The notes beneath the pieces are model-generated. The model had not been told where the DNA came from. It worked only from the letters and a program-made list of their open reading frames with translations, and did no database searches. Source: Quillaja saponaria (Eukaryota; Streptophyta; Magnoliopsida; Fabales; Quillajaceae). Taken from it: a DNA stretch of 64,000 nucleotides. The stretch lies in the NCBI GenBank assembly GCA_029379385.1, contig CM055607.1:36205235-36269234 (forward strand). The letters are read 5' to 3'. Shown piece after piece: positions 38,401-53,400 of this stretch (its first letter is position 1; each line of letters begins with the position of its first letter). The position numbers and the translations under genes are program-made.

Positions 38401-41400
38401 ACTTGAATAAAAGGTGTTCATCTGCTGATGATTGTTCAACATGCAGGATATTTACGAGGCAACAGAATTCCGTCCTCCAGCTTCGTCAAATAGTGTTATT
38501 GTTGCAAATGATGAAATATATCTATGTGCAATGAAGTTCAGCATACATCAGATTTCTGCAACTCTGCGGAGCAAGTATTGTTCCTATCTAAGCTCATACT
38601 GATCTTGAAATTCATCATAATCTTTAGTGTGTAACCTTGTAGATCTCTTGTGTATTAGGGTTTGCGCACCCCCCCCCCCCCCCCACCCAAATGGCGGTTT
38701 ATTTAGTAAATTTTTACCTATAAAAAAACCTTTAGCATGTTTCAATTGGGTTTCCCAGTTGTTTCAGGTCTAATGGAAAATATATCTAGGAGTGAAATTG
38801 TTCTTGTGGATAAAAATAGGTGATATTGATAGCTAGCATTTGTTAGGATGAAGTTTTCCCTCTCTTACTCTTTGTACTGGTTTACCACTGGGCTTGCTCT
38901 ATGAATTTTCTAATTGGGCTCAATTATATAAAGGGTGTAACTGTGTAAGTCATTGTTACTACGGTTGCTCCTAAGATTGTGTGATTTTGTCGTGCCCCAA
39001 GTCCACCTCGGGACTGTAGTGGTGGAATGTGGGAAGATCTCAATTCTGGTGTTCACATAACTTCCTCCCAGAAACTGAACTCAGGCAATTGAGATTGATG
39101 CTTTTTAAACAATAATGAAATAATGACTATAATTTTAAATTAAATAGTTGTATGTATTGAATCTACTGATAGATGTTTACTGTTCATGATAATTAATTGA
39201 TTGGCCTTTCTTTTTCTAGGAAGCATGATCAAGAAATTGCTGAGTTGATGTTTAATGGTGCCACTATCGAGTCTAAGCTTTGGAAAGACTGGACAACTGT
39301 TAGTGCCACAGTCAAATCAGGAAAGATGGTTGATCCTTGTAGCAAGAAAATAACTATGCTTACCAGAACGGTTTGTGTCTTTTCGTGCTTAAATTTGTAC
39401 TTACGTGAAAAAAAGTTTTCTACCTTATCTTTTATCCCTTTGTGTGTGTGATGTTCTTGGTCTTGACAAAAAGAAAATGGATACAGGTATTGGAATTTTT
39501 TTATAGCTAGTAGAATTTGCTGGCCCCCTTGTTAATATTTAATAGGAGAATGGAGACCCCTATCATTTTAAAGCTTTAAACCTCTTCCCGTTACTGAAAG
39601 TCTTGGAATATTCTAGAATATTCCTGATGTGGCTCAAGTGATGTATATAAAATCAAATTTTTGTCTATATATTTTTTTGTTAGCTTTAAATGAGAATCCT
39701 ATAGATTGTTAATAATCACCTTTTTTTTTGCAGCCCATTGTTGAGAAAAATAATTTGGATAACGAGGAACATTCCTGTAGTGTTCATGTGGATGTCTCAC
39801 CGAACCATGATGTTGAATTGTCAATAAAGGTATTGTCTCTAGTATACCCTAGAGTAGTAAAAATGAGTGTAGTTTTGGTGTTGCGCACCTTTTGGTATTT
39901 GATTTCAAACTAAAATTTTATTTTTCTTTTACTACAGGGAATCCTCCAAGGGATTGAGCTTACAGTTGATACAGATTACATAAGCAATTTAATGGAGTTT
40001 TTTGATGTATTTAAATCCTTCAAATTTCAGCAAGAAAGGGTATGCATTAAAAATGCCAATTTTGTGATGCTGCTTTAATTATTTGTGGATTTTTAAATGT
40101 TTAACTTTTTTACCCTCCCTGTTTTTTCTCCTCTCTTTTCTTTTGAGGCATTAGGCTTTAGTGGCCCACCCATAATATCTCTCCTTCTACTTTTCTTCCC
40201 GTTACTTTTTTTTTTTTTTTTGGAGAATTACAATGAAGGATGGGCTGGGAGCTCTATGATGGAGAACCATATACTTACACAAGTTAACCACTTGGATAAC
40301 CATGTTTTCCAGCATTAATTAGAACTCCCAGATTTTATTGTGTTTGTCCTTTTATTTTAAGAAGCCGACCCAACTAGTTTGGGATTTAAGGCTCATTTGA
40401 GTTGAACTGAGTTGTTATTTAATTTAAGAGTTGGTGTTAGAAAACGTTGTTAGTTAATATTTAATTTTTCTTTTATGCATGCATATCTTTAAATGTCTTC
40501 CTTTGGTTTCATTATAAGGTTCACTGGGCCTTAATTCTCCCATTTTTCAATAGTCTCACCTTCTAATTCATTTGGGTTCAAATATGAGGCCTCAAGTTGA
40601 AAGTTGCAAGTTCTAACTACTAGGTGTCTTCTTGGTGACAATTTATAAATACTTATTGAGTTTTTCTTTTTTATGAGTTTACATAAATTTAAAATATATT
40701 ATGATATCAAATTGACTAGAATGTTTTCAACACATAGATGAAGGAACCTGAAAAACTTCTGTGCCATCTCATCTATTTTGTGTTTTTTTTTTTTTTTTTT
40801 TTTTTTCAGACATACCATCTCCTTTGAAAGAGTTATTTTTGTAACTCAACTCAACTCAACTAAGCCTTAAATCTCAAACTAGTTGGGGTTGGAGGGTTAG
40901 ACTAGTTTTACGCTGACTTGTCAACCTATCACAACACTTTTCCTTTACCTGGGTTTAGGACCTGCAGGGTATGCCCCTGGCGGAGTTAAAGTGGCACTAG
41001 TTTTATTGGGGGCCATTACAGGAGAACAAAGCATTCAAGTGAAAAAGTTTGGAAATACCAAAATGGAAAAGTCAATGTTGTCACAGGTGAAATCAGCCTC
41101 TACGGCGATGCGTCTCAAAATAGCCTGAGGCGAAAGGCGCCAGAAAGATGATAGCCTGAGCAAAGAGAGGCGATAAATCTTAAAATGCTACTAGATATAC
41201 TAAATTAAAGACTGAACTACCACTAATTAAGTTAGTAAGAAAGTGATTACATGAGTTTTTTATACAAATAAAAAAACCAATATTTGAATTAGGTATTTAA
41301 CTCAACATCATAATTTTTAGAAAAAAACCAAAGAAAAGAAAAAAATACATTTATTAAACATTAATGGACTAAAACGTGTGTGAAGGCAGATGGTGCACTA

Positions 41401-44400
41401 GCTGCTATATTGTTTACTCTCCTAAACTAACCCACTTAAAGGCATTTTACAAGACAAAAAAATAGTTAAAAAGTCCAATTTGCCCTTCAATAAAAGAAAG
41501 TTTTTCTTCACTACTGTTAAATACCTTTTTGCTCTTTTACATTTTGAGTTAATATTAGAAAATAAAAATAAAAATCGGGAAGCCTGTTGCTTCAACCATC
41601 TGTACCGCCGCTATATATGACGGTTCGTGGCAACACTGACTGAATTAACCCACCATCCAAATCAGATTTCTCTAGCGACTGAAAGCCTTAACCTTTTGAT
41701 CTGATTCATTTCCATTTCAGACACTAATTTTGCAATTTAGGCTGACAAATCTAGGGTTTCTGAATTAGTTTAGTCAGGCGTACGCTTGAAGCGCCTTATG
41801 CCTTGTTCAAGGCGCGAGGCGGAAAAAGCGATCACCTGAGACAAACCAACTCGCCTCTTGGTTTGTAAGGTGGAGGACCACCGCCTTGCCTCGCCTGACT
41901 GCCTAGGCACTCGCCCATATTGCCTTTGACAACGCTGGGAACAGTGGACATTCATTTTGTGATGGAAGTTTATTTTTAGTATTTCATTATATTATCCAAT
42001 CTTTTGAACCATCCATTGATCTTTATAGAAAGTGATTTTGACATCTTGATTTTACTGATACCATATGGTGCTAAACCTTTATGTTTTACCCTTGTAAAGA
42101 GTCCATATTTTCTTTGAAAATCCATTGTATAATTTAATTGTGTTGATATCTGTCAAGTATTTGATTCAAATTCACAACTTTCTCTTTCTCTCTTTATCTT
42201 GCTTCAAATTGAAAATGGAATAGTTAAAGTGAAACCAGAAGGTTCTCTAATGGCCGTTGAAATGATGTGTGTACAAGAGTTATTTTGGAGATGCTCCAGT
42301 TGTATTCCCGATCATGTTAATAAATATTGAATTGGCATTGCTGTGTATATATGTCACAAATGAGTTAACACAATAACCTACCTGGTTATATCCAATAATT
42401 TATGTCTCATTGATGACCACTGATAACTACTTTCTTTTCTCTTCGAAAACAGAGATGAATGAATTATTTTGTTTTTTGGAATTTTTTCCTGTGCGATGCT
42501 TCTGAATTTTATTGTATAACTACAAGAAGACCTAGTTCTTTGAAATGATATAGAATGATACAGGACTACAATAAGATCTAGTTCACTGAAATGATTACTT
42601 CTAGGTATCAGTTGGATGTGTTTCAGATTTTCTTCCAGTTGTGACTTATGAAATGCTGTCAATTGTTTTATTTTGCTTTTGGGTTATTAGCTTAAGAGTA
42701 TATAGAATCATTGAATTTCTGTCCTGCTGCAGGTACTGTTGTCACTGAATGAATTTGGAGATGTCAACACTCGACTGTTATCAAAAGCCGAGTATGCCAT
42801 AGTATAGTGTCTGGAGAAATTTTCTTTCTTTTACATCTATGTTCTCTAGTTTCTGTTGATGAGCAGATTTCTTTAATAACTGTCATTGCCATATGAATGT
42901 CATGATATATCTTATTTATGAATCGTGTATTATTCACATAAAGGTTCACTTGAATAATATTAATTTATATGCAGATACATTTTGTCAGGCCATAAGAAGG
43001 TTATGTGGGACATTACCATCATTAATGTATGCATCAATGTTCCTTGGAGGAATACATCTTCTGAGAAGTGCAAGTTGGTAATTCCTTATCTACATCTGGA
43101 AATTATGGTTTTTTACCTTCAATTTGTTCCTTCCTTGATCTTCTCCTTTTGGCATGTGGCAGAAGATACGGTCTGTCTAAAACTGATTGTAGAGGGGATT
43201 GAAATAGAGGAGCTGTAATGGCATGTTATTTCTGTTTCCAGTTGCTTGGTTTTCATATTTTCAGTAACATACTGCTAAATTTCTTATATTAAAAATGCTT
43301 AGATATAACAAAAAGAAATGAGCACTGGTATGGACTATCAACTTGGTTACTGAATATCAACTTGTCTGGCAGAAACAGATAAACAACGGTCTCGTTGGAG
43401 TCTTGCATTATTGAGAAAGTAATTTAACTACAATGGTAATGATTTATTCAATTATTTCTATCTGCTCTATTATCCAACAGATCATTAAAAAAAGTTTCTA
43501 TTTTTTTTCTTTGTTAATCTTGACTTATCGTGTGGAGAGATCAAGTGGAATTTAAGTAAAATGAAGGGCCCTTTCTTGTGTACTTTTATTAAGATACTAA
43601 ATGGTAAGTGAGACAAGAAAGAAGTGTTTCAGATGTAGAGTTTTGATTCTAGTCTGTAGAACTTAATTGTGTTTCTAATCCAGTCTGTAAGTTCTTGAAT
43701 ATATATAAATTCTTTAGATATTTTTTTTTTACATTTGTTGCTTACTGGTTAGAGCTTTTGCAGGTAATGGAATCAGGATCTTTTACATTTATGTCTAAGC
43801 ATTATCTTGAGTCTCACTCTTCACATGTCGAGGAACAACCTTACATTGTGAAAAACTTGCTAAATTCTATCTCCAGCTGTGGTCTTTACAGGGATATTAA
43901 ACTTGAAGATCTATACCATTATGTTGAGATCAATCTAAATGATTTTGAGGTCAGCTTTCTATTATATATATTTATTGTCTGTTTCAAGTTTGATTGTTAG
44001 CATGAGAATTAAAAGTTGCTATTTTGCTGTCCAGATCAGGGTAATGGACTCTGATTACTCTCGAGAGTTTTCTATTCTTGAGAAATTTTGTGCTTCTATC
44101 ACTGTGGCATTTTGCGTGATCCCTGATGAGTCAATATTGAAACAGTTGGAGGTATTTGATTTCTTATGACAAGCTTGAGCTAAATTATATTATAATATTG
44201 TTTTGCCTTGTATAGTGGAATATAAGGCACTTATTGTATTAGAGAATGTCATCGGTGGTTCTGAGTTTGTATCATAAATATTGGTGATACATGGAGCTTA
44301 AACAAATTACCTCTCACCACTTGAAAAAATTATTCCCAGGTGAACCTGGTGGCTTAATTCAATGTGCCCATGAGCTTCTCCATTAACAAGAGAGCTAAAA

Positions 44401-47400
44401 TTTAAAGGTCTTAGTTTCAAAAAGCTTATACCACTTGTCACATGGTCTCTAAAAGAGACTGAATAAAAGCCAGTCAATTTTCTTAGGATCTGCTGCTTGC
44501 AAATCCTTGGAAATGGTTTGGTTTTACTGTAACACTTAAAAGAAAGTTCATACTTAAGTTGTCATGTTCTATTTCAAGCCCTGCTATGGAGATTATTTTT
44601 CACCCTAAATGTTCCATGTATTTCTGTAATTGAAACAATAGTTTGGAAACTAAATTAGCATTATCATGAATAGATTTCACCCAAATAACATTCGATAGTA
44701 TCTCTTATTAAATCTTCTGACAGTCTTTTGATCTGTACAACTTTTTCACTGTCAAGTCTTTGACCTTCACCTACCACATTACGACTCTTGTGAAATCCTC
44801 CAAAAAAAGTCTTTCAAGTTTTTTGTACTCTTCTCACAGATGTCCTCTTTTCCTGCATTCATCAGTTCTATGTGAGCAATATTGCACCAAGACCTGAAAC
44901 CTGAATTCATCAAGACTCGAGAACCTAGGAAAAATGTGGTATGCTTGCATGTATTGCAAATAGTGATGTCAAGAGAGAATGATGTAGCGTGTACTGAGGA
45001 AGTACAAGGTACCATGCTGTGTTTGTGAGAACCAGTGTTATTAATGGCTCTAGGCACACCTAGGTGCTAAAGTCCCTGGAGCTAGGTGCCCAAGGAAAGG
45101 TAGGTGCCTTACAAATGAAAACTGGAAAAATTGCTACAAGCAAGAATTCTAGGCCTCTAGCGAACAAATACTAGCATTGATGTTTTATGAAAGAGTAAAA
45201 ATAGGAAGAAAAAATTAGCTATAGGCAAGAATTCCAGAAAGTAGAATGTAAAAACCGAAAATTCTAGCTAAAGGCACAATATGTAGTCCACTAAGTCAGC
45301 AAGTAGAAACTAGCTTGAATCCATAACAACAAATTTAGTGCTTTTGTAAATTCTTAAGAGGTCCAGCCAGTAGTCCAATAAGGGTCTAGGCGTGCTAATC
45401 TACCAGAAAGGGTCTAGGTAGGTTGGAATTTGAATCAAATAGATTTGAATATCTTATTATTTGTATTTGAATTTGAATTCAAATTCTTACTTGAATCTAA
45501 AATGATATTTGAATTTGACAAATATTAGAATATTTGAATTTTCATTGCAGAAATTAATATTTATATGAAAATTTAATAAAATAAAACTGAGTAATTGATA
45601 GGTGGGGTGTGGATACTAAAGTTATATAATCATCATCACAAACTACAATTACTACCATACAAAAAGAGTTTTTTTCACTAATAGTTTTAATTACAAAACA
45701 TCATTCTAAGGCTAACCACTAGTAAAGTTAGGGTTAGTAACCAGGTAAAGTACAAATTTTAAAATTAAATAAATACATATAACTATATAAATTTAATAAT
45801 TATTTTTTAAAAGAAATATTGAATAACAAATCAAATAGTTTGATCGAATACTACAATATTTAAATTTGATTTGAATTTGAATTCAAACTCTAAAAATTAT
45901 TTGTATTTGATTTGAATTCTATCTTTAGGGCTAGGTGTGCCTGAAGGGTCTAGGTGTATTTTGAGTGAATGAGTCTCGCCTAAGGAGTACAAAGGCGAGA
46001 TGGCTGTAGCCTCTTGCCTTTTGAGCTTGAGGCACGCCATTAATAACATTGGCGGGAACTGTTAATTGTAATTTGAGTTTGAGTTTTTGCAATTTTATAG
46101 TAATCCAAATGCCTTATAACCTTCTTGGAGGCTATGAGAAGTGGTGAATCTACTGCTGAAGTATTATTGTCATTTCCCAGTAGTGGACGTGGGTGTTATC
46201 AATGGAATTCTTCATACTTGATATATTAGATAGTGCTTAATGTGTACTCACAATTGATATGTTCCCACATACAGAAACTGATCCCTTCTCACATTTATAT
46301 GTATGCAACGAGTGGATTTTTTTTCCTTCAGATTATAAATTGGTTAACCTTAAAGTGTTCTTTTGGTTGCAGGTTTTTGTCATCATTCAATCAATTCATG
46401 CACACTTTTCTCCATCAATATACAGTGCAGTTGTGGAAGTGGTCTCACATCTAGGTATTTTGCAGTCAAAGGCTGAATCTTTAATGCGAGACATTCCTGA
46501 TCCTCATGATATCATGTCAAATGTACCAAAGGCTTCTTCTTTTGGATTCTCCATTAGCTCAAATTTAGAGTCAGTCAGTCTGCAAGTTGACATTTCAAAT
46601 AATGAGGACAATGGCAATGCTCTGATGATTTCATTGCTAGAATTGGATATCCAGTATGTTCTCTTGTAATTTTTTACCATGTTATTCATTTGTATTTGAT
46701 GTCTACATGTGTGTATTCTAGGGCTTATACAAAGAAATTTTTACCATGCTACGGTATTGAAACTTAAAGGTTGATATTTCTTGGAACTATAATATGTAGG
46801 TGTAATTTAATTTGTACTTCTAAATAGGTCCATCATGTTCATGTATGAAGATTCTTAATCTTTTTCGTCTTCATAGATTTTTAGATTTTCTGAAATACGT
46901 GATAGAAGGAATTTATCTTGCATTATCAATTAACAGTGGTTTATTTGTTAATGTTGCGTTGTTCACTAAATCCAAATTTGTGCATTCAGGTATACTCTCA
47001 CAGACTTTGAGGAGTGCTGGGTCTGTATGAAGGCATTAAAGATCAGTACTTGTGCATTGACAGGTGAACAAGATGGCCAGGTTCTGTATTTATCTGAGGA
47101 ATTTATCCCCAATCTATCCTGCATGTCAGCATGATGCTGATGTTGGACCTAGTAATGGCAGTGATCATTGTACTGATACAGCTATGTCCACTAATGCGAG
47201 CTTTGCCTTACATTATGAATCTTGGAAAACAGAAATAGTTTGTCAGAAGTGTACAATATTCTTAAATGATGCTGATGTTCATTGCTATCCTCATGTTGTT
47301 GGATTGCTCAATGGATTCTTCACTAGATTATCTGCTTGCGGTACTGATACTGTTAAATCCTCTGCCTGCGTGGGTGCTGAAATTTCAGCACCTGTACCTA

Positions 47401-50400
47401 GTTTTGGGTTTCAAAGGTTTGGGTTCTCAAACTATTTTGAATCTGGGTCCTCTGGTTGTGCAAGCATTCCATTAGATAACTTTCCATTTGTTACAATTAG
47501 CAATTCTGGTCCTCTTGGTAATCTTGAGAGTTCACTTATTTATGCCGTTTCTGAGTGGAGAAAATATTTCAGTCTAAGAGACAGAAAAATCAGAAGTTCA
47601 AAGTTCAGTATAAAAAGCGGATCTAAATTTTTTCATGGCTCTCTCCGAAAATCAAAATCTACTTTCGAAGCTTATCATGAATCTGGGAGTTCTGGCATTA
47701 CTAGTCAGTTCATCGTTGACTTGCATCTCTGTGGACTAAGAATGCATTTTCATGATTCCTCCTGCATTGTTGGGACGGTCACACTGCCTATGTCGAAATG
47801 TTCTATGTTCTTCAGTGCAGGCAGTATGGATATATTATCTTCTATAGAAGGGTTGGTTCTTACCTCATCTTGGTGGACACAAAATTTTCGTGAGTACTTA
47901 TGGGGACCATCTTCACCAAATTTATCTCCTATTATTAATGTACGTGTGAGGAAAGGGAGAAGCATGTTGTGTGGTGATAATCTTGAAGTAAGCATAAGCA
48001 TTCAGCATGTATATTGCATGCTACCCCCTGAATATCTTGCCATAATCATTGGTTACTTCTCATTGCCTGACTGGAATTCTGTGACCAATGATCATCTTGT
48101 AACTAAAGGGAATGATTATATTGCTCCAGAAAATGATAGTGACATAACATATAAGTTTGAGATCTTGGACTCTAGTTTGATTTTGCCACCTGAAAGTAAC
48201 GAGTGTCAGTTTCTTAAGGTTGAAATTCAGCAGTTGTATTGTAGTTTCATTCACAGTACCAGTGCAGATAAGGTGACAGTGGACATTCCTCCTGAACATT
48301 TGGTTCCAGTTCATAAGCTTGCAAAGAGAAATAACTCCTTAAATGTTTTTGGTCGGGAATTATGCCTATCATTCCTCCTTTTTAAAGATGATATATGTGA
48401 TCACCCCGAACTTAGTGAGGATACTGATTGTGTAAACTGTTTCTTTAATTGCACCTTTAAGCGTGGATGTTTGGGTCAGAATTCCATGTGATAGTGAATA
48501 TGATTCCAGAAGCTCTTCTATCTTCACATGTGTCATGACAAACATCAAGAGCTGTGAAATTGTTGCTGGAGGTAGGAGTTTAACTTTCATAGGTCTTTTA
48601 TACTAAATTTATATAGTTCTATTCTCGCTTTGCATAAATGCACTAATCTACTTCTCTTTTCCCTGCTGACAGATAATCACTTTTTTGATGGATGTGTAGC
48701 TTTTTGGGATGTTATTAATCAATTTTCCTTGGTAGATGGTCAGTCTAAAGGTTTCAAATCAGATGTTCTTCAATTTCTTCACTTAAAGAAGGTGTCCAGA
48801 GGAGATCGTTATAGTTTCTCCCTCTCCCTTGAGCATAATATTGACAGAGGTTATATGTAATGTTGATTCTTTGTTGATAAATTTTATGCATCGCAGATGT
48901 GATGCTATGGAATTGATTGCCAAGGCCGACTCTCAATTTGTTTGCTCTGCATCATTGAGAAATGATTCATTAGAGTGCTTGAATTTGGGTTTCTCTTCCT
49001 TTGCATTATATTCGTCTCATAATTCTTTAGCAAAATGTTCCTCAATATGCTCATCCTCATCAGTACTTGACATATCTGTGTCAAAGTCAATAAATGGTGA
49101 ACATGAACTCTGTGTTTCTCTTCCATCTCTTGACTGTTTGGCTACATTTGTCAGAGTGGAATGAGGTTCTTAACCTTTTCAACCATTATACTGATCTACT
49201 GGCAAAATCTACACAACCAAGTGCCCCATCAAAGAAATTGTCCTCGGATGATGTTGACTCTTTAGAAGTTGCAGATTCTCCCAGTTGTCTTCCTTCAATA
49301 AACTTGTCATCACATTCTGCAAAAGAAAACATGAAGGGGGACGTTCTTTTCCTGATTATAAGATCAGAAATTGTTGGCATTACATTTCATCTCCCTGTTT
49401 GGGTCAGTGGTGAACCTAGTACAGAGTTCCAGCTTGAGGATGATCACAGCCTTAAACCTTGGAGTGCATCATCTGACATTGTTGAAGAAACCAACTCCAG
49501 AGTTGTAACAGTTACTCTGCAATTCAAAAGTTTTGAATTATTTGTAGGTAGTGGAAATATTAGACTGAAGTTGTATATGGAAAAATTAGGTGGCATGATA
49601 AAGATATGTGAGAACCAAAGCTGTCTATCTTGGCCTTTTTTCGAGTTTTTTCAGGTCTATGTGGATTCTGATATAAGTAATGACGGGATGGAGGTTGGAC
49701 AAGTCAAAGTGGAGATTCAATGTGACCGTTCAAATGTCTGGCTTTCACATCCTGCATTCTACTTTTGGAGTGGACTGCAGTTTAATGTGCCTGAATCAGG
49801 GTCTTCTCAGTTTTCATCTGGTGGTGTAGATTTTAAATTCCAGCTGAGGAAGGTTTCTTTTCTGCTAAGTGAGGAAAAGGTATAATAGTATTTTTAACTA
49901 CTTTAATCATATGTGGTGCATGTAATTATTTTTGGATAATAACAAAAAATAGAGAAAGTTTTTATTTTTTATTTTTAGAGATGTGGCATGTTTTGTGGTG
50001 GTTTGGTGTCTTTTGTTGAGGGGCTTGAATCTTTAAGGTTCATTTTCTGCCAGCATATCTTCTACTGGACATGCTTATTTCTTGGTTTTCTATACTCCCT
50101 AATTCAGGGTTTCCAAAGGTTATCTCTAGTAGGTGTCCAGATGAACTGGACAGCCTCATTGTTTGTTGATTTCCATTTGTATTTTTGTTTCCTTTTCTCT
50201 GTTCACTTTGGAAGCTAATTCTTCCTTATTGTACTCTTCTGCATCTCTTTCTCTTACATTTTCTTCTTATTAAATAATATAAAATCAAGAGAAACAGAAA
50301 AAGGGTAATTAGAATATGATCTTGCTCTTGTGTCATAAGACTTTCAAGAAGCATTAAATTGCTGCTCATGATATAATCAATTTTGTACATTGAATACTTA

Positions 50401-53400
50401 TAATGAGTTCGAAGTTTTGTGTCTCTGTATACCAACATCATCAGTTTCATAGTTTTTTTCTGTCAACATTCTTATTTTGCTTTCGTGATATTAAATTGAA
50501 AGCTTTTATTTTCAAATAGTGGAGTTGTAGCGGTCCTCTGTTGGAAGTCCTTATGAGGAACCTCCTCTTGCATGTTAATGTAGCTGGAGAAAACATGGAG
50601 TGCTCTGTCACCAGTGACCTACATGTAAACTACAACAACATTCACAAGGTATATTCTTCACAAGCTAACGTTGTCCTTTGTTTTGATCTTCACAAACTGT
50701 AGTGAGAATGATATGTGAGTAACTGTATTGCTCAATGTGATAACTGAAGGTTGTGTGGGAGCCTTTTATTGAGCCTTGGCAGTTCGAAATGACTCTAATT
50801 AGGAAATATGAGATGAATGTTCTGGTGGACAGTGCTGTTACAACAGACATCCTTCTCAAATCAACAGAGCAGCTTAATTTAAATATTACAGAATCCTTTG
50901 TTGAGGTATACCACATCCTTTTTATTTTCTTTTCCTTTGTGTTTTTGCCTTCCTTATTTCCTTCACTTTTTAGTAGGGACTATTACTTGAAATAGCATCT
51001 TGAATCCCCTGTATTATTGAACAAAATTGATTATTCTGGTCAGTCGTTGGAAATAGTTTGGTTACTTTCTTTTACATAACATTCAGCAGTTCAATTAATC
51101 AGTTGCATGCAGAATTATGAAGTGTAGTTCTCAGATATTGATTGGTGTAAGCAATTATAATTCAAATGTTGCTAATTTCATTTCCTTCTTGATTGTTTCA
51201 CTTAAAGCCATGATTCTTTTGAGAGTAATTTAAGTGTGTAAGACCAAGATGGATAATGAGGAAGAGAGTAAGGTGAGAGGATACAAAGAGGAAGGAGGAA
51301 ATCACTTAATGACACGATTCATAATATTCATTGAGTATCAGTTGATTAGGTAATAAGCCATTATTTTGGAAAACCTAAACACTAATACTATAACAATAAA
51401 TTGGCCCCAATCTAACACCCCCCAACACCCCCTCTTTTTTTTCCTTTTGTAGGATCCTGAACCATCCTATTTATGTAAATTTTATTTTAATTTAATAAAA
51501 ATCCTGATTAATCCCAAAATCCTTCCCCAAATTGCTGAATAAACCTTAATTAAATAGTTGTAAACCCTAATATTAAATCCCAATTATCTCAAGGTAATTC
51601 CCATAAATATTATCATTATGTTTCACATCATTCTTCCCTGTTGGAGAGAACACGATCTCAAGTTTTGATGTATCCTTGAACTGAAAGATAGCCATCATCC
51701 TTTTGTTGTTAAATACACAAAGAGTAACAAGAGAGTCTTTGATTGTTGGCAACCCATTAAATTGTTGTAAAATCACACAATTAATGATCGGATTAGTCAT
51801 TAAGTTTGGGACTTCATCTTACAATCCTTCAGCTTGTCAATTTCTTTGTTGTTGCCCTTCACAACTTTCTTATTCTAATAAAGTCATTACTTATCATAAC
51901 AAAAAAACTTCCTTGGTTTTATAGTGAGTAGTGACAACTTCCTTGACTTGAGTCATTTGGAACTGCATGACTCTAATTAGGAAATACAAGAGCATGTGCA
52001 GGGCCCATAGGCCTTGCTGCCAGGGGTAGACCATTTGGTGATTTGTCCATCCTTTGCTACGTTGCATATCGATTATGGACAGTGGTGCCGCAATGGCAGC
52101 AAGCAGTTTTGGCTCTTGTGGCTGACAGGTGGTGATTTTACTGCAATGAACTCAGGAGGTGGCGGAAAAATCTTCAACCGTAGAGAATTTGATGGGAGCA
52201 AGATATGCTGTAAAGCAAGTATTTGACATATCTGGTTCTGCTGATGTTCGAGATGGTGGTTGCTGGTATGGCCCAATTGTCAACAGAAGAGACTTGTGGT
52301 ATGGCTGGATGTTGGAAATGTTCAGCTACCAAGACTGAACGAAAAGCAGCGTGTTTTTTTTTTTTATAACATGTAACAAGTATGGGTGCGCGGGTGTTGG
52401 TTTTTGATTGTGAAGGGAATCTCAATAACTCAACTCATAATAATCATAAGCTAAAGTACCTCAAACGTCTGATTTTGTAATAAGCCTTTACTTAAGCTAA
52501 CCCCAAAACCCAAGTAATATAAACTTCTCTTAGCTTCATAATTAATCCCAATACCCTAAATAATAATTGAACTTTCCAAAATACTAAATAACCCCATTAG
52601 CCATATTAAATAGTTGCACATGCTATTGTTTAATCCCAACTCCTTTACTGTAATTCCATGAATGGTATTTTCATATTTCACATCACCTGATTGATTCTTC
52701 TTATTGACTTGGTGATGAATTCTAGTCCCACTATGTGCTATTGGTATGGGTAATAGATTGGTTTTTCAAGCCTTGTATTTCATTAATTTATCTTCTTTTA
52801 CATAGCTATTGGTGGTAGAGTTTATTCTGATCTGACCTTAGAAATGGGATACAGATTATTATAAATCTACAGCTCTTATTTGATTTGTTGGTTTCTAATT
52901 AAGTGCTTTCTCCTTATTTTCAGTGTGTTTCACGAACCATTGAGATGATTAAAGATGCCTGGGTTGTAATACATGATCTTCCCGAAGGCCAGAAGTTTTT
53001 AGTTTCTCCTTTTGCTGAATACATGTCTACTAGAAGATACGCTCCCTATGTAGTTCAAAATCTGACTTCAGTGCCTTTACAGTATCATGTATATCAAGGA
53101 TCCATCAATCCTGATGAGTGTTATGACACAGAATTGAAGGAAGGAAATTATGTACAACCAGGTTCTTCTGTTCCAATTTTTATTCATGAAAATACTAAAG
53201 AGCAACAATTTCATAACAGGCCTTCTCATTCTTCTGACAGTCTCCATGAGCAGAAGTTAAATGGGTTTGCTCATAATTATATTACTATAAAACTTGATGG
53301 AACATCTATGCCGTCTGCTCCTATGTCAATGGATCTTGTAGGGCTTACCTTCTTCGAGGTCAATTTTTCCAAGACATACAATGAAGCTGCTGACAAGAAT

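Larger units (their letters stand above)
46990..49879 (+). other. Central VPS13 exons with four frame breaks
   Basis: Exon 46990-48571 and exon 48673-49879 encode nearly 930 residues of the VPS13 middle region (for example ALHYESWKTEIVCQKCTIF, LIAPLSVDVWVRIPCD, SASLRNDSLECLNLGFSSF and WLHLSEWNEVLNLFNHY), but only if the frame advances by one base at about 47090, 48435, 48810 and 49138. Between the breaks the frame is clean over up to 440 codons. Confidence 0.85.

Noticed and set aside
41770..41955. Minus-strand 61-codon frame
   Set aside because: Lies across the right end of the hAT element and reflects its GC-rich subterminal repeats.
47266..49126. Numerous short frames on both strands over the VPS13 central exons
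   Set aside because: Shadows of the VPS13 coding frame; none has independent start context or family resemblance.
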